A stretch of DNA of 24,667 nt from a virus: the IMG/VR virus record IMGVR_UViG_3300021437_000080, positions 1 to 24,667 of that record. One strand, written 5' to 3'. Below, in pieces: positions 1-5,460 of this stretch; the stretch's first letter is position 1; the number at the start of each line of letters is the position of its first letter. The notes below the pieces were generated by a model, which had not been told where the DNA came from, searched no databases, and worked only from the letters and a program-made list of their open reading frames with translations. Position numbers and translations under genes: made by a program.

Positions 1-611
1 TAGTACAGGTCTTCTAGTTGGTCTTTGGTGATCTTTTCAGTGAACACGCCCTGATCTACATGGGCAGGCTTAGTATCGCCACCAATGGATCGTCGTGATT
101 CGTTGTTGAATATTACTTCTGCTGCGTCAGCATCGTCGTTGTCTTCAGGATCGTTGTTGGCAACAACTCCCAACATGGCTTGAGCTACTTGTCGTTTAAG
201 ATAAGCCAGTGCCTCACCAAATCGTTGTAGGTCTGACTTAGCCCCTGTATACCCAGGTATTATAAGGCGATTTTTACAGCTGATCTCTTGCCCGCTCGAA
301 TGCCCAAGCGTAGAATACAGAAATGTTGTACCGTCTTCGTCACGCGGCTCTTGTATAAAGACAAGGCCATTGTTAGCCAGCGCTTGGTTGGTAGCCTTCT
401 GGATGATGTCCAAGTCAGCATAGACTTGCTTGTTGAACGAATTCTCGCGGTTGAATCTGACGTTCTTGTAAGCCAGCTTTGCTTGTGCTAATGCAGCATA
501 CAGCTCTGCTTTTTGTGGTTTATTTTCTTTAACGGGAGTCTTGAGATACTCCAGGTCCTTACGCAGATCGTCTAATTTCTCTAATATCTTTAACAGCTCG
601 ATCGATTCCAT
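1..611 (-). CDS. ERF-family single-strand annealing recombinase (copy 1), truncated by the window edge
   Basis: The reading frame is open for 203 codons from the ATG at 611 to the left edge, with no stop seen. AAGGAG sits a few bases before the start. The product resembles ERF-superfamily single-strand annealing proteins, which pair complementary DNA strands during phage recombination or genome circularisation. Visible hallmarks are an N-terminal helix with 'ALAQAK' (residues 40-45), 'ADLDIIQKAT' and 'NNGLVFIQ' (65-87), and the core helix 'FGEALAYLKRQVAQAMLG' (131-148) followed by an acidic stretch rich in Asp. The last visible residues (ITKDQLEDLY) match the start of the C-terminal domain seen in copy 2 (2608-3174), so perhaps 45-50 residues are missing. 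It is clearly homologous to copy 2. Family assignment is from motif recognition; activity is inferred. Confidence 0.8.
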   Translation of the reverse strand, partial: MESIELLKILEKLDDLRKDLEYLKTPVKENKPQKAELYAALAQAKLAYKNVRFNRENSFNKQVYADLDIIQKATNQALANNGLVFIQEPRDEDGTTFLYSTLGHSSGQEISCKNRLIIPGYTGAKSDLQRFGEALAYLKRQVAQAMLGVVANNDPEDNDDADAAEVIFNNESRRSIGGDTKPAHVDQGVFTEKITKDQLEDLY

Positions 612-638
612 TACTATCTCCTTTTTAGTCGGCTTAGC

Positions 639-666
639 AGATTATACCAATACACATGTTGGTCAA
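639..666 (-). promoter_or_regulatory. Leftward promoter before ERF copy 1
   Basis: On the minus strand, TTGACCAACA (657-666) is followed after 10 bases by TATAATCT (639-646). This gives TTGACC with TATAAT at 14 bases or TAATCT at 16 bases. The same two blocks occur 11 bases apart in the leftward promoter at 3460-3488. It lies 28 bases before the ERF start codon. Transcription activity is inferred. Confidence 0.55.
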
Positions 667-670
667 ATCA

Positions 671-757
671 TCACCTGCCTATTTTGATCGTTTTCTCTAG
701 CCATAGATAGATTAACACGGCAATGAGTATGCCTAGTATGTATGCCCAGCTGTCCAT
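671..757 (-). CDS. Small single-pass membrane peptide, 28 aa
   Basis: This short leftward gene starts at ATG 757 behind AAGGA with a 7-base gap and ends in TGA at 671. The peptide is MDSWAYILGI followed by a hydrophobic helix (LIAVLIYLWL) and a basic tail (EKTIKIGR), so it looks like one membrane helix with the charged end inside the cell. It sits between ERF copy 1 and a two-helix membrane protein, in the same direction. No family is recognised. Small phage membrane peptides can act as holin regulators or in superinfection exclusion, but nothing here decides this. Confidence 0.55.
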   Translation of the reverse strand: MDSWAYILGILIAVLIYLWLEKTIKIGR

Positions 758-802
758 ACGTTTTCCTTGAAGTAATGTGATAACGATGCTTACTTATTAT
801 CG

Positions 803-1030
803 CTATTTTTTTTGTTTTATTTTGTAGATGATGTAGTCATATAAGACCCATGCTATTAATAACATTATTATTGCCGTCAGTTCATACTTAGAACACTTTC
901 TTAGTGCTCCCAGAACGCTTGTGCTTTTGTCAAACCCTAAAAGGAGCAACGCGATGTTAATACAATTGAATGTGAGAATAGAAATAAAAACATTTTCAGT
1001 CATGTGTTTTAAGCGTTTTATGTAGCTCAT
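803..1030 (-). CDS. Small two-helix membrane protein, 75 aa
   Basis: The start ATG at 1030 is preceded by AGGAG with a 6-base gap. Two hydrophobic segments are visible: residues about 14-34 (VFISILTFNCINIALLLLGF) and about 49-69 (ELTAIIMLLIAWVLYDYII). Between them is a short charged loop with KSTSVLGALRKCSK, and the tail is lysine-rich (YKIKQKK). This predicts a hairpin in the membrane with both ends inside. It belongs to the leftward run of accessory genes between the two ERF genes. A holin-like or exclusion role is possible but unsupported; no family is recognised. Confidence 0.65.
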   Translation of the reverse strand: MSYIKRLKHMTENVFISILTFNCINIALLLLGFDKSTSVLGALRKCSKYELTAIIMLLIAWVLYDYIIYKIKQKK

Positions 1031-1051
1031 TGCTTGCTCCTGTTGAGGTTC

Positions 1052-1080
1052 AAATAACCAGCGTAGCCCATCGGTTATTT
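1052..1080. repeat. Inverted repeat between two leftward genes
   Basis: AAATAACC (1052-1059) and GGTTATTT (1073-1080) are perfectly complementary around a 13-base loop. The repeat lies in the gap between the 239-aa and 75-aa genes. On the transcribed strand there is no T-run after it, so a classical terminator is not supported. Confidence 0.4.
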
Positions 1081-1097
1081 ATCTAGTTTAAGTGATA

Positions 1098-1817
1098 TTA
1101 AGGCAAGAAAGGGATAGCGGCGAAGAAAGTTCCTGCTCCTATCGAGACACTTTCTATTCCCGTAACTAAGCCACCTACAGCTGAAAGGGCCCCTACACTT
1201 GCAGTAGCAGTTTGGGTAACTACAGCCGTTGCTGCAGCTGATTCTGCAACCATTAATGAAGCGCTTGTAAGAGCAGTAGCTTCAACAGCTGCTGAACCTA
1301 TAACTCCTACTTCAGCAGCTGCGCTGAATGCACTAAAGCCGGCGGCTACGGCTGGGCTTGCTGCAGCAACCGAAGCTGTTGCGGCTCCAATGATGCCAGC
1401 CCAACATAGAAATTTAGTTACACCATAAGCGATAGCGCCCGCTACCGGTCCACCGCCACGCAATCTAAAGTTCAAATCTAGCTTATAAGAACCATCAGAA
1501 CTTTGATTTAGCATGAAGTATCCATCACACTCATGTAGCACTTGTCTAATTTGCTCTTGTGAGATTCCACGCAGTTCTTTGCTGATATCATAGTTCTCTA
1601 TCTTGGTGATTTTTCCACCTCTCAATGCATAAAAATTCTGTCCGTGGTGAAAGAGTTGGACATCTGATAGAGCTCTACGACTAACGATTGCTTCTGGAGA
1701 AATAATAAGAGCGCCTGTGGCAACTACTTTAAATATAGGTTTTGCAATAGTCGCTGCTTGTCCAGCAAACAATGGTGATATGCATAATAATAATGATGAA
1801 AGTATCTTGCTTTTCAT
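1098..1817 (-). CDS. Secreted protein with long Ala-rich hydrophobic C-terminal half, 239 aa
   Basis: I chose ATG 1817, which is preceded by AAAGG at 8 bases. A longer frame from TTG at 1859 has no better ribosome site and would place 14 residues before the signal peptide. The N-terminus (MKSKILSSLLLCISPLFAGQA) is a typical signal peptide with likely cleavage after AGQA. Residues about 20-115 form a soluble section. From the Gly-rich 'LRGGGP' onward, the rest of the protein is a chain of Ala/Val/Gly/Ser-rich hydrophobic segments broken by single acidic residues. This suggests an exported protein that associates with or inserts into a membrane. No family is recognised. It is an accessory gene inside the leftward recombination block. 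Confidence 0.7.
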   Translation of the reverse strand: MKSKILSSLLLCISPLFAGQAATIAKPIFKVVATGALIISPEAIVSRRALSDVQLFHHGQNFYALRGGKITKIENYDISKELRGISQEQIRQVLHECDGYFMLNQSSDGSYKLDLNFRLRGGGPVAGAIAYGVTKFLCWAGIIGAATASVAAASPAVAAGFSAFSAAAEVGVIGSAAVEATALTSASLMVAESAAATAVVTQTATASVGALSAVGGLVTGIESVSIGAGTFFAAIPFLP

Positions 1818-1900
1818 GAAGTTAACCTTTAGTTTGATTAAAATGTTACTGCCTACCAACGGGCTACGTTGATTGTTTGCTTCACTTCCTGCTGCCCTTT

Positions 1901-2329
1901 TTAGGTGAGCGTGCAGTGCTGGGTGTAGATATTGGCTACTCCCGCTTGCACATTCATTTCTGTTGGTGTAGGCACATGCATTGCAGCCCGTTGCGCTACC
2001 AATTGATCATACGTAAGCATTGTTGGGTAAGCATACGCATTTGGTAATGCATGAGGATGGATCACACGGTGCCTGTTGTTGATTCGTGGTGGTTGTATAT
2101 ACATTGGTACTGGTTGAGCCATTGGCTGTTGATAATACATTCTTGGGTCATACGTACCGACACAGGCATTCTTAGCCGCTACAACGATACGATTAACATT
2201 GCCGAGTGTATGCTCAACAGACTCTGGATTATTCACAAATAACTGAGCGGCTATCAAGGCACCAACGAGTGGTGACTTAACAACAACTGCTCCTGTCGCG
2301 CATGCGCAAAATAACGTAAACATAGACAT
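1901..2329 (-). CDS. Membrane-anchored protein with Pro/His/Tyr-rich tail, about 140 aa
   Basis: Two start codons lie six bases apart (2329 and 2323). The GGGGG just before 2329 touches that ATG and is better spaced for the ATG at 2323, so the product probably starts MFTLFCACATGA. The first 35 residues are hydrophobic (signal or anchor helix, GAVVVKSPLVGALIAAQLFV). A short helix follows, then a low-complexity stretch with 'YYQQPMAQPVPMYIQPP' and 'HRVIHPHALPNAYAYP'. The last third has TPTEMNVQAG. It lies between the 239-aa secreted protein and an 86-aa one. No family is recognised; an envelope location is inferred. Confidence 0.6.
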   Translation of the reverse strand: MSMFTLFCACATGAVVVKSPLVGALIAAQLFVNNPESVEHTLGNVNRIVVAAKNACVGTYDPRMYYQQPMAQPVPMYIQPPRINNRHRVIHPHALPNAYAYPTMLTYDQLVAQRAAMHVPTPTEMNVQAGVANIYTQHCTLT

Positions 2330-2347
2330 CCCCCGTCTTTTAAGTTC

Positions 2348-2608
2348 CTAATGTTTCCCCAGGACGGTATTTCTAGAGCTTGGTACCCTTACCCTGCTCT
2401 TATCAGTAGCCGCCTCGTACTGAACTCTTTTCCATATGAACCGCTCGCTCAAGACCACACGGGCTTGCCTGGTAAAAGGCGTCGCTGGTCTTATGCCTCT
2501 CGGTTCAGCAACCACTATACTGCGACCAACTATTCTAAATAATGGTCGTCGTTCGTCTCCTCCATACAACCCCACTGCCACCATAACCACCCCTAATAGT
2601 GCTTTCAT
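2348..2608 (-). CDS. Small basic protein with signal-like N-terminus, 86 aa
   Basis: The ATG at 2608 overlaps the stop of ERF copy 2 by one base (TGATG), and GGGAG lies 4 bases upstream, so translation is probably coupled to the recombinase. The first 15 residues (MKALLGVVMVAVGLY) are a short hydrophobic segment that could act as a signal or anchor. The rest is strongly basic, with many Arg residues and no recognisable motif. Its position directly after an ERF gene could mean a recombination accessory role. The hydrophobic N-terminus points instead to the envelope, like its downstream neighbours. Confidence 0.6.
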   Translation of the reverse strand: MKALLGVVMVAVGLYGGDERRPLFRIVGRSIVVAEPRGIRPATPFTRQARVVLSERFIWKRVQYEAATDKSRVRVPSSRNTVLGKH

Positions 2609-3174
2609 CAGACTCCCTTGAGCTTATTGATCAATTTTGACGCCATATCAAACGATAATTCTTCTAAGCTAGTTATACGCTCAGCTGCAAATATCTTTTG
2701 TCTAATGTCATCTTTGTTGGCAAGCAATCGATTTAAGAAGTTCACTTGCGGCTCTGTAGCCAGCTGAGGTTTCTGTTCTACTGAATCTGGATCCATACCA
2801 TCACCTTTGCCTAATCCCAGCATGCCATAGGCTTCGTATCTGCGTTGATAGGTAGTAGCTGATCCGTATGCCTGGTCTATTGAGCGTACGTTTTCTGGTA
2901 TGAGTAATGGTACTAATGCCGTGATCCATTGCCCTGAAGCGTGCATGATCTTGCTTTCCAACATGATCTGACCATTGAATATGGTTCTGTGCTGCATAAA
3001 GACGAGGCCATGATCCAGCAGGGCGTCTTCGGTGGCTTCTTTGATGGCGTCTGACGAGGCGTATTCTCCATAGTTACCTCGTACGTCTGCCTTGAGGGGT
3101 TTGAACTTCTTCTTTGCTTGCACAAGAGCTGCTACAAGCTCATTGATCTGCTCTGAGTGGAATCTATTTTCCAT
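2608..3174 (-). CDS. ERF-family single-strand annealing recombinase (copy 2), 188 aa
   Basis: The product matches ERF-superfamily annealing proteins. It has an N-terminal helix with 'LVAALVQAKKKFKPL' (13-27), 'YASSDAIKEATEDAL' (38-52), 'DHGLVFMQ' (54-61), and the signature 'QAYGSATTYQRRYEAYGMLGL' region (101-121) followed by an acidic patch. A C-terminal helical domain (about 136-185, starting LATEPQVNFLNRL) resembles tails found on other phage recombination proteins. Such proteins form rings that anneal single strands. The gene overlaps its upstream neighbour (3164-3421) by 11 bases and its downstream one by 1 base, so it is in an operon. The ribosome site before it is weak (GAAGAGA), consistent with coupling. 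It is a paralogue of the edge gene at 1-611. Confidence 0.88.
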   Translation of the reverse strand: MENRFHSEQINELVAALVQAKKKFKPLKADVRGNYGEYASSDAIKEATEDALLDHGLVFMQHRTIFNGQIMLESKIMHASGQWITALVPLLIPENVRSIDQAYGSATTYQRRYEAYGMLGLGKGDGMDPDSVEQKPQLATEPQVNFLNRLLANKDDIRQKIFAAERITSLEELSFDMASKLINKLKGV

Positions 3175-3421
3175 ATCTATCTCTTCTTTTGATTCGATCT
3201 ATGAATGACGCGGTGATTCTTTCTATCTCTTGTATGATCTCGTCGTAGTCAGTCGCATTCAGATTCGAAACATCATAAGCCTTGAACTTATCAAGAACGA
3301 GTTCCTCTGCTACGTGAATGCCTCTAAAGGCAGAATGGGATCTTCTTTGTAAATCGAGTGCTGTGTTTAAGCGCTCTTCAACTGCTTTGAGTTGGTAATC
3401 TGTCAGCTTTGCCTTATACAT
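3164..3421 (-). CDS. Small helical protein of unknown function, first gene of the leftward operon, 85 aa
   Basis: ATG 3421 is preceded by GGGAG at a 5-base gap. The protein is charged and predicted to be helical. A region with 'YDEIIQEIERITASFIDRIKRRDR' character closes it, and there are no cysteines and no membrane segment. It is the first gene behind the leftward promoter (3460-3488) and overlaps ERF copy 2 by 11 bases. By position it could be an early regulator or a recombinase partner. I see no clear HTH motif and recognise no family. Confidence 0.7.
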   Translation of the reverse strand: MYKAKLTDYQLKAVEERLNTALDLQRRSHSAFRGIHVAEELVLDKFKAYDVSNLNATDYDEIIQEIERITASFIDRIKRRDRYGK

Positions 3422-3447
3422 CGCATCTCCCGTTAGTTAACTCGCTG

Positions 3448-3476
3448 TTTACAACTATAAGATTATAGAATAATCT
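3448..3476 (+). promoter_or_regulatory. Rightward promoter before the HTH regulator
   Basis: TTTACA (3448-3453) and TAATCT (3471-3476) are 17 bases apart. The -10 element forms the right arm of the palindrome at 3460-3476, and the promoter faces the HTH gene at 3521. Activity is inferred from spacing and context. Confidence 0.5.
3460..3476. promoter_or_regulatory. Palindromic operator candidate between divergent promoters
   Basis: AGATTAT (3460-3466), three bases, then ATAATCT (3470-3476) form a perfect 7-bp-arm palindrome. Each arm overlaps the -10 element of one of the two divergent promoters, so one bound protein would block both. The adjacent HTH protein is the obvious candidate ligand; this is inference. 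Confidence 0.5.
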
Positions 3477-3488
3477 GTTGTTGGTCAA
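3460..3488 (-). promoter_or_regulatory. Leftward promoter of the recombination operon
   Basis: On the minus strand, TTGACCAACA (3479-3488) is followed after 11 bases by TATAATCT (3460-3467). This gives TTGACC with TAATCT at 17 bases or TATAAT at 15 bases. It is a near copy of the promoter at 639-666 and drives the gene starting at 3421 and those behind it. Confidence 0.6.
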
Positions 3489-3520
3489 TAGTGGAATGTG
3501 AAGATAAAAGGGAGAATGAT

Positions 3521-3766
3521 ATGAAAGGCACGATGAATTACGACGAGATATTATTGTCTGGCATTAGAAAATCGTTAATAGATATACGATGGCAGACAGG
3601 TATAACGTTCTTGGATTTATCCAAGGAGATAGGCATATCTCTTGTTTCCCTTCATGCATTCGTTAATGATCCAAATCGCTTGCCTCACCCAAGGACATGT
3701 GCCAAGCTCAAGTCGTTTGTTGATAACTTTTCGTCCAATAAGGCGGGAGATCGGGTAACAAAGTAA
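3521..3766 (+). CDS. Small HTH (XRE/Cro-like) DNA-binding regulator, 81 aa
   Basis: I chose ATG 3521 because AAGGGAG lies 6 bases before it. A longer frame from GTG 3491 has no ribosome site. Residues about 29-50 (ITFLDLSKEIGISLVSLHAF) fit a helix-turn-helix of the XRE/Cro type, with the hydrophobic and Gly positions expected of the turn. A third helix around 58-70 follows, then a polar tail. The length suits a Cro-like repressor with no separate oligomerisation domain. It lies immediately behind the divergent promoters and their palindrome, so autoregulation and control of the leftward operon are likely but inferred. Confidence 0.7.
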   Translation: MKGTMNYDEILLSGIRKSLIDIRWQTGITFLDLSKEIGISLVSLHAFVNDPNRLPHPRTCAKLKSFVDNFSSNKAGDRVTK

Positions 3767-3774
3767 GGAGCACA

Positions 3775-3894
3775 ATGAGAGTAGTAGTGTCAGCACCCTG
3801 TAACGTATGTGAACAGAACTATCCCATCGATACCCTTTTTCTGATATACGGCAAATTCTATTGCGAGATATGCAGAGAAGACATAGAAAAATAG
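3775..3894 (+). CDS. Tiny zinc-ribbon-like protein, 39 aa
   Basis: ATG 3775 is preceded by AAGGAG with a 4-base gap, and the frame ends at TAG 3892-3894. The product has two Cys pairs, CNVC (residues 9-12) and CEIC (30-33), separated by 17 residues containing aromatic positions, as in a minimal zinc ribbon. It follows the HTH gene by 8 bases and is probably co-transcribed. A metal-binding structural fold is inferred from the Cys spacing. Partner and function are unknown. Confidence 0.65.
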   Translation: MRVVVSAPCNVCEQNYPIDTLFLIYGKFYCEICREDIEK

Positions 3895-3904
3895 CAGGAT
3901 TCTA

Positions 3905-3933
3905 TTGACTGGCTCGATCGTTTGGAGTACAAC
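3905..3933 (+). promoter_or_regulatory. Possible rightward promoter before the replication gene
   Basis: TTGACT (3905-3910) and TACAAC (3928-3933) are 17 bases apart. The -35 is good and the -10 is weak. It would give a leader of about 150 bases containing the hairpin at 3966-3999. Confidence 0.3.
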
Positions 3934-3965
3934 TAAGACCGTTGAAATGATGAATTAAAAGCAAG

Positions 3966-3999
3966 AAAGCGATTCAGACCATTAGGCTTGAACCGCTTT
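3966..3999. repeat. Imperfect hairpin in the leader of the replication gene
   Basis: Bases 3966-3981 and 3984-3999 can form a 15-bp stem with two mismatches and one G-U pair around the loop ATTA; the outer part is AAAGCG...CGCTTT. A loose AT-rich stretch follows (AAATTTTATTTATG), so it could end the HTH transcript. It lacks a proper T-run and may instead be a regulatory or replication-related structure. The rest of 3895-4093 shows no gene. Confidence 0.35.
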
Positions 4000-4072
4000 A
4001 AAGCTGAAATTTTATTTATGCCTGAGTAATACGGATTGATCCCCCTGTTCCTCACACATAAACTAACACATT

Positions 4073-4094
4073 ATTATATAAAAATTATATAAAA
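4073..4094 (+). repeat. Tandem 11-bp AT-rich direct repeat ending at the start codon
   Basis: ATTATATAAAA occurs twice back to back (4073-4083 and 4084-4094). The last A of the second copy is the A of the start codon of the replication gene. It provides possible -10 elements (TATATA) very close to the start and contains no Shine-Dalgarno. Confidence 0.7.
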
Positions 4095-5413
4095 TGATAT
4101 CTAAAATATACCCTGAGAATTCTATAAGTCAAGAACTAAGCAAAGAATTAATATCGGATCCTAGAGGGTTCTTGTCAACTCGCTTGTCCCATTTGGAATT
4201 TCGCGTCTTCGAATATCTCTTTGGGTTGATCCAGGCGTACAAATACAACACCTATGTCTCGCAAGACACGGTAGCAAAGAAGCTCGGCTGCTCTCGTAAG
4301 TCCGTTAATGAAGCCATTGGACATCTACGTAAGCTGGGTCTTATCTCTACAACGTTCCGCTTCAATCAGACATGTTTGTACTATCTAAACACTTTCTTTA
4401 ATACAAAAGTAGCTCGCAAGAACTTGTCAGTATTTCTCAAATACTATGTTTCTTTGAGCCTCTCAATGTTGGTTTTTAAACCTGGGGTTACACAAGTTAA
4501 TATTAAGGAAGAGTTTATTATAAATTCGTATCCATGTTCGTTGTCTACTACCAGAGAGAGTTACAACTACGCGTATGCGCGCGCGAGGGGAACACGACAC
4601 GACGAACACGAAGTTGGACAAAAAGAGATACAAGAGGCGAGAGAAATCTTTCAATACGAAAACCGACGACGAAAAGGGAAGAAGATGGTAGATGAAGCAA
4701 AGAAATCCTTCCAGGATGAGTCTACGTACCCAGAGATACGCAAGTTGCAGGACACGTTACCGCTAACAACGCATGGCTTCGTTACACTTGCTGCATTCCC
4801 AGAGGGTGCAATTATCAAAGCGCAGAAGCACATCAAGCAGATCATCACTGCAAAGAAGCCGTTCTCGTATCTCATTTCCATGTGCAAAGCGTACTGCACG
4901 GAGAACAGCATCCCGGTGAACTGGCGCAAATATTATCTGCTCAAAGAGGCTCTCGCCGTTGGTGATAACGATCCCGTTGTTGATGAGCGCAAGATGAAGG
5001 CTCTGCAAGAGTTGGTGGAGAAAACCGACACATCGACTAAAAATAAAGAACCACAAAAACGGGAAGTCACAGACGCTGATTACCACAGTGCAGCCATCTA
5101 TAAAGATCCAAAGTATATCAACCTAACGCAGCCCCGTAAGCAAGAGACAGACTTTGAATGGGCAGAGAACGTAGAACGCTTAATCCACCAAAAGCTCAAG
5201 GCAGATCCAGAAGCGTTTGGCATGTTCAAGATACCGTACAACCCAAAGTTGGCATTGCTCGAAAGACCAGAGCGCATCAAAATACTCAAAGAACAACACC
5301 CAGACTGTACATGCCGCGATGAATGGAAACAAGAACTCGATATTCCCCTTTCTGGACCAGTCAAACAACAGCCCCTCTTTGACATGAGCTCATTGTTCAA
5401 AATGCCCTTGTGA
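4094..5413 (+). CDS. Replication-initiator-like protein with N-terminal winged helix, 439 aa
   Basis: Residues about 35-90 form a winged-helix domain, with the HTH section 'VSQDTVAKKLGCSRKSVNEA' followed by a helix ending 'LRKLGLIS'. This is typical of phage O-type and plasmid Rep initiators. A low-complexity Arg/Glu/His-rich linker (about 155-200) separates it from a C-terminal half with 'KAQKHIKQIITAKKPFSYLI' and a late Cys pair (CTC, near 407). Position supports a DNA replication role: after the HTH regulator and directly before a RusA-type resolvase. Unlike almost all neighbours it has no Shine-Dalgarno; a tandem AT-rich repeat abuts the ATG. The next in-frame ATG is far inside the folded region, so this start is the only sensible one. 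The replication role is inferred from architecture and context. Confidence 0.65.
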   Translation: MISKIYPENSISQELSKELISDPRGFLSTRLSHLEFRVFEYLFGLIQAYKYNTYVSQDTVAKKLGCSRKSVNEAIGHLRKLGLISTTFRFNQTCLYYLNTFFNTKVARKNLSVFLKYYVSLSLSMLVFKPGVTQVNIKEEFIINSYPCSLSTTRESYNYAYARARGTRHDEHEVGQKEIQEAREIFQYENRRRKGKKMVDEAKKSFQDESTYPEIRKLQDTLPLTTHGFVTLAAFPEGAIIKAQKHIKQIITAKKPFSYLISMCKAYCTENSIPVNWRKYYLLKEALAVGDNDPVVDERKMKALQELVEKTDTSTKNKEPQKREVTDADYHSAAIYKDPKYINLTQPRKQETDFEWAENVERLIHQKLKADPEAFGMFKIPYNPKLALLERPERIKILKEQHPDCTCRDEWKQELDIPLSGPVKQQPLFDMSSLFKMPL

Positions 5414-5460
5414 AATCCAATCCACCTCGCTATGATAAGCCAAAAACACACGGGAGAGGC

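Noticed and set aside
288-491. 67-aa rightward open frame
   Set aside because: It lies antisense inside the edge ERF gene, which has clear family motifs and a proper ribosome site.
1815-1859. Extended TTG start for the 239-aa secreted protein
   Set aside because: It would put 14 residues before a textbook signal peptide, and the internal ATG has its own ribosome site.
3966-3999. Hairpin considered as a phage attachment site
   Set aside because: No integrase is visible and there is no tRNA-like or duplicated core sequence to support it.
5410-5460. GTG start for the resolvase
   Set aside because: It overlaps the previous stop and lacks RusA-like sequence; the ATG at 5461 has GGGAG at good distance.
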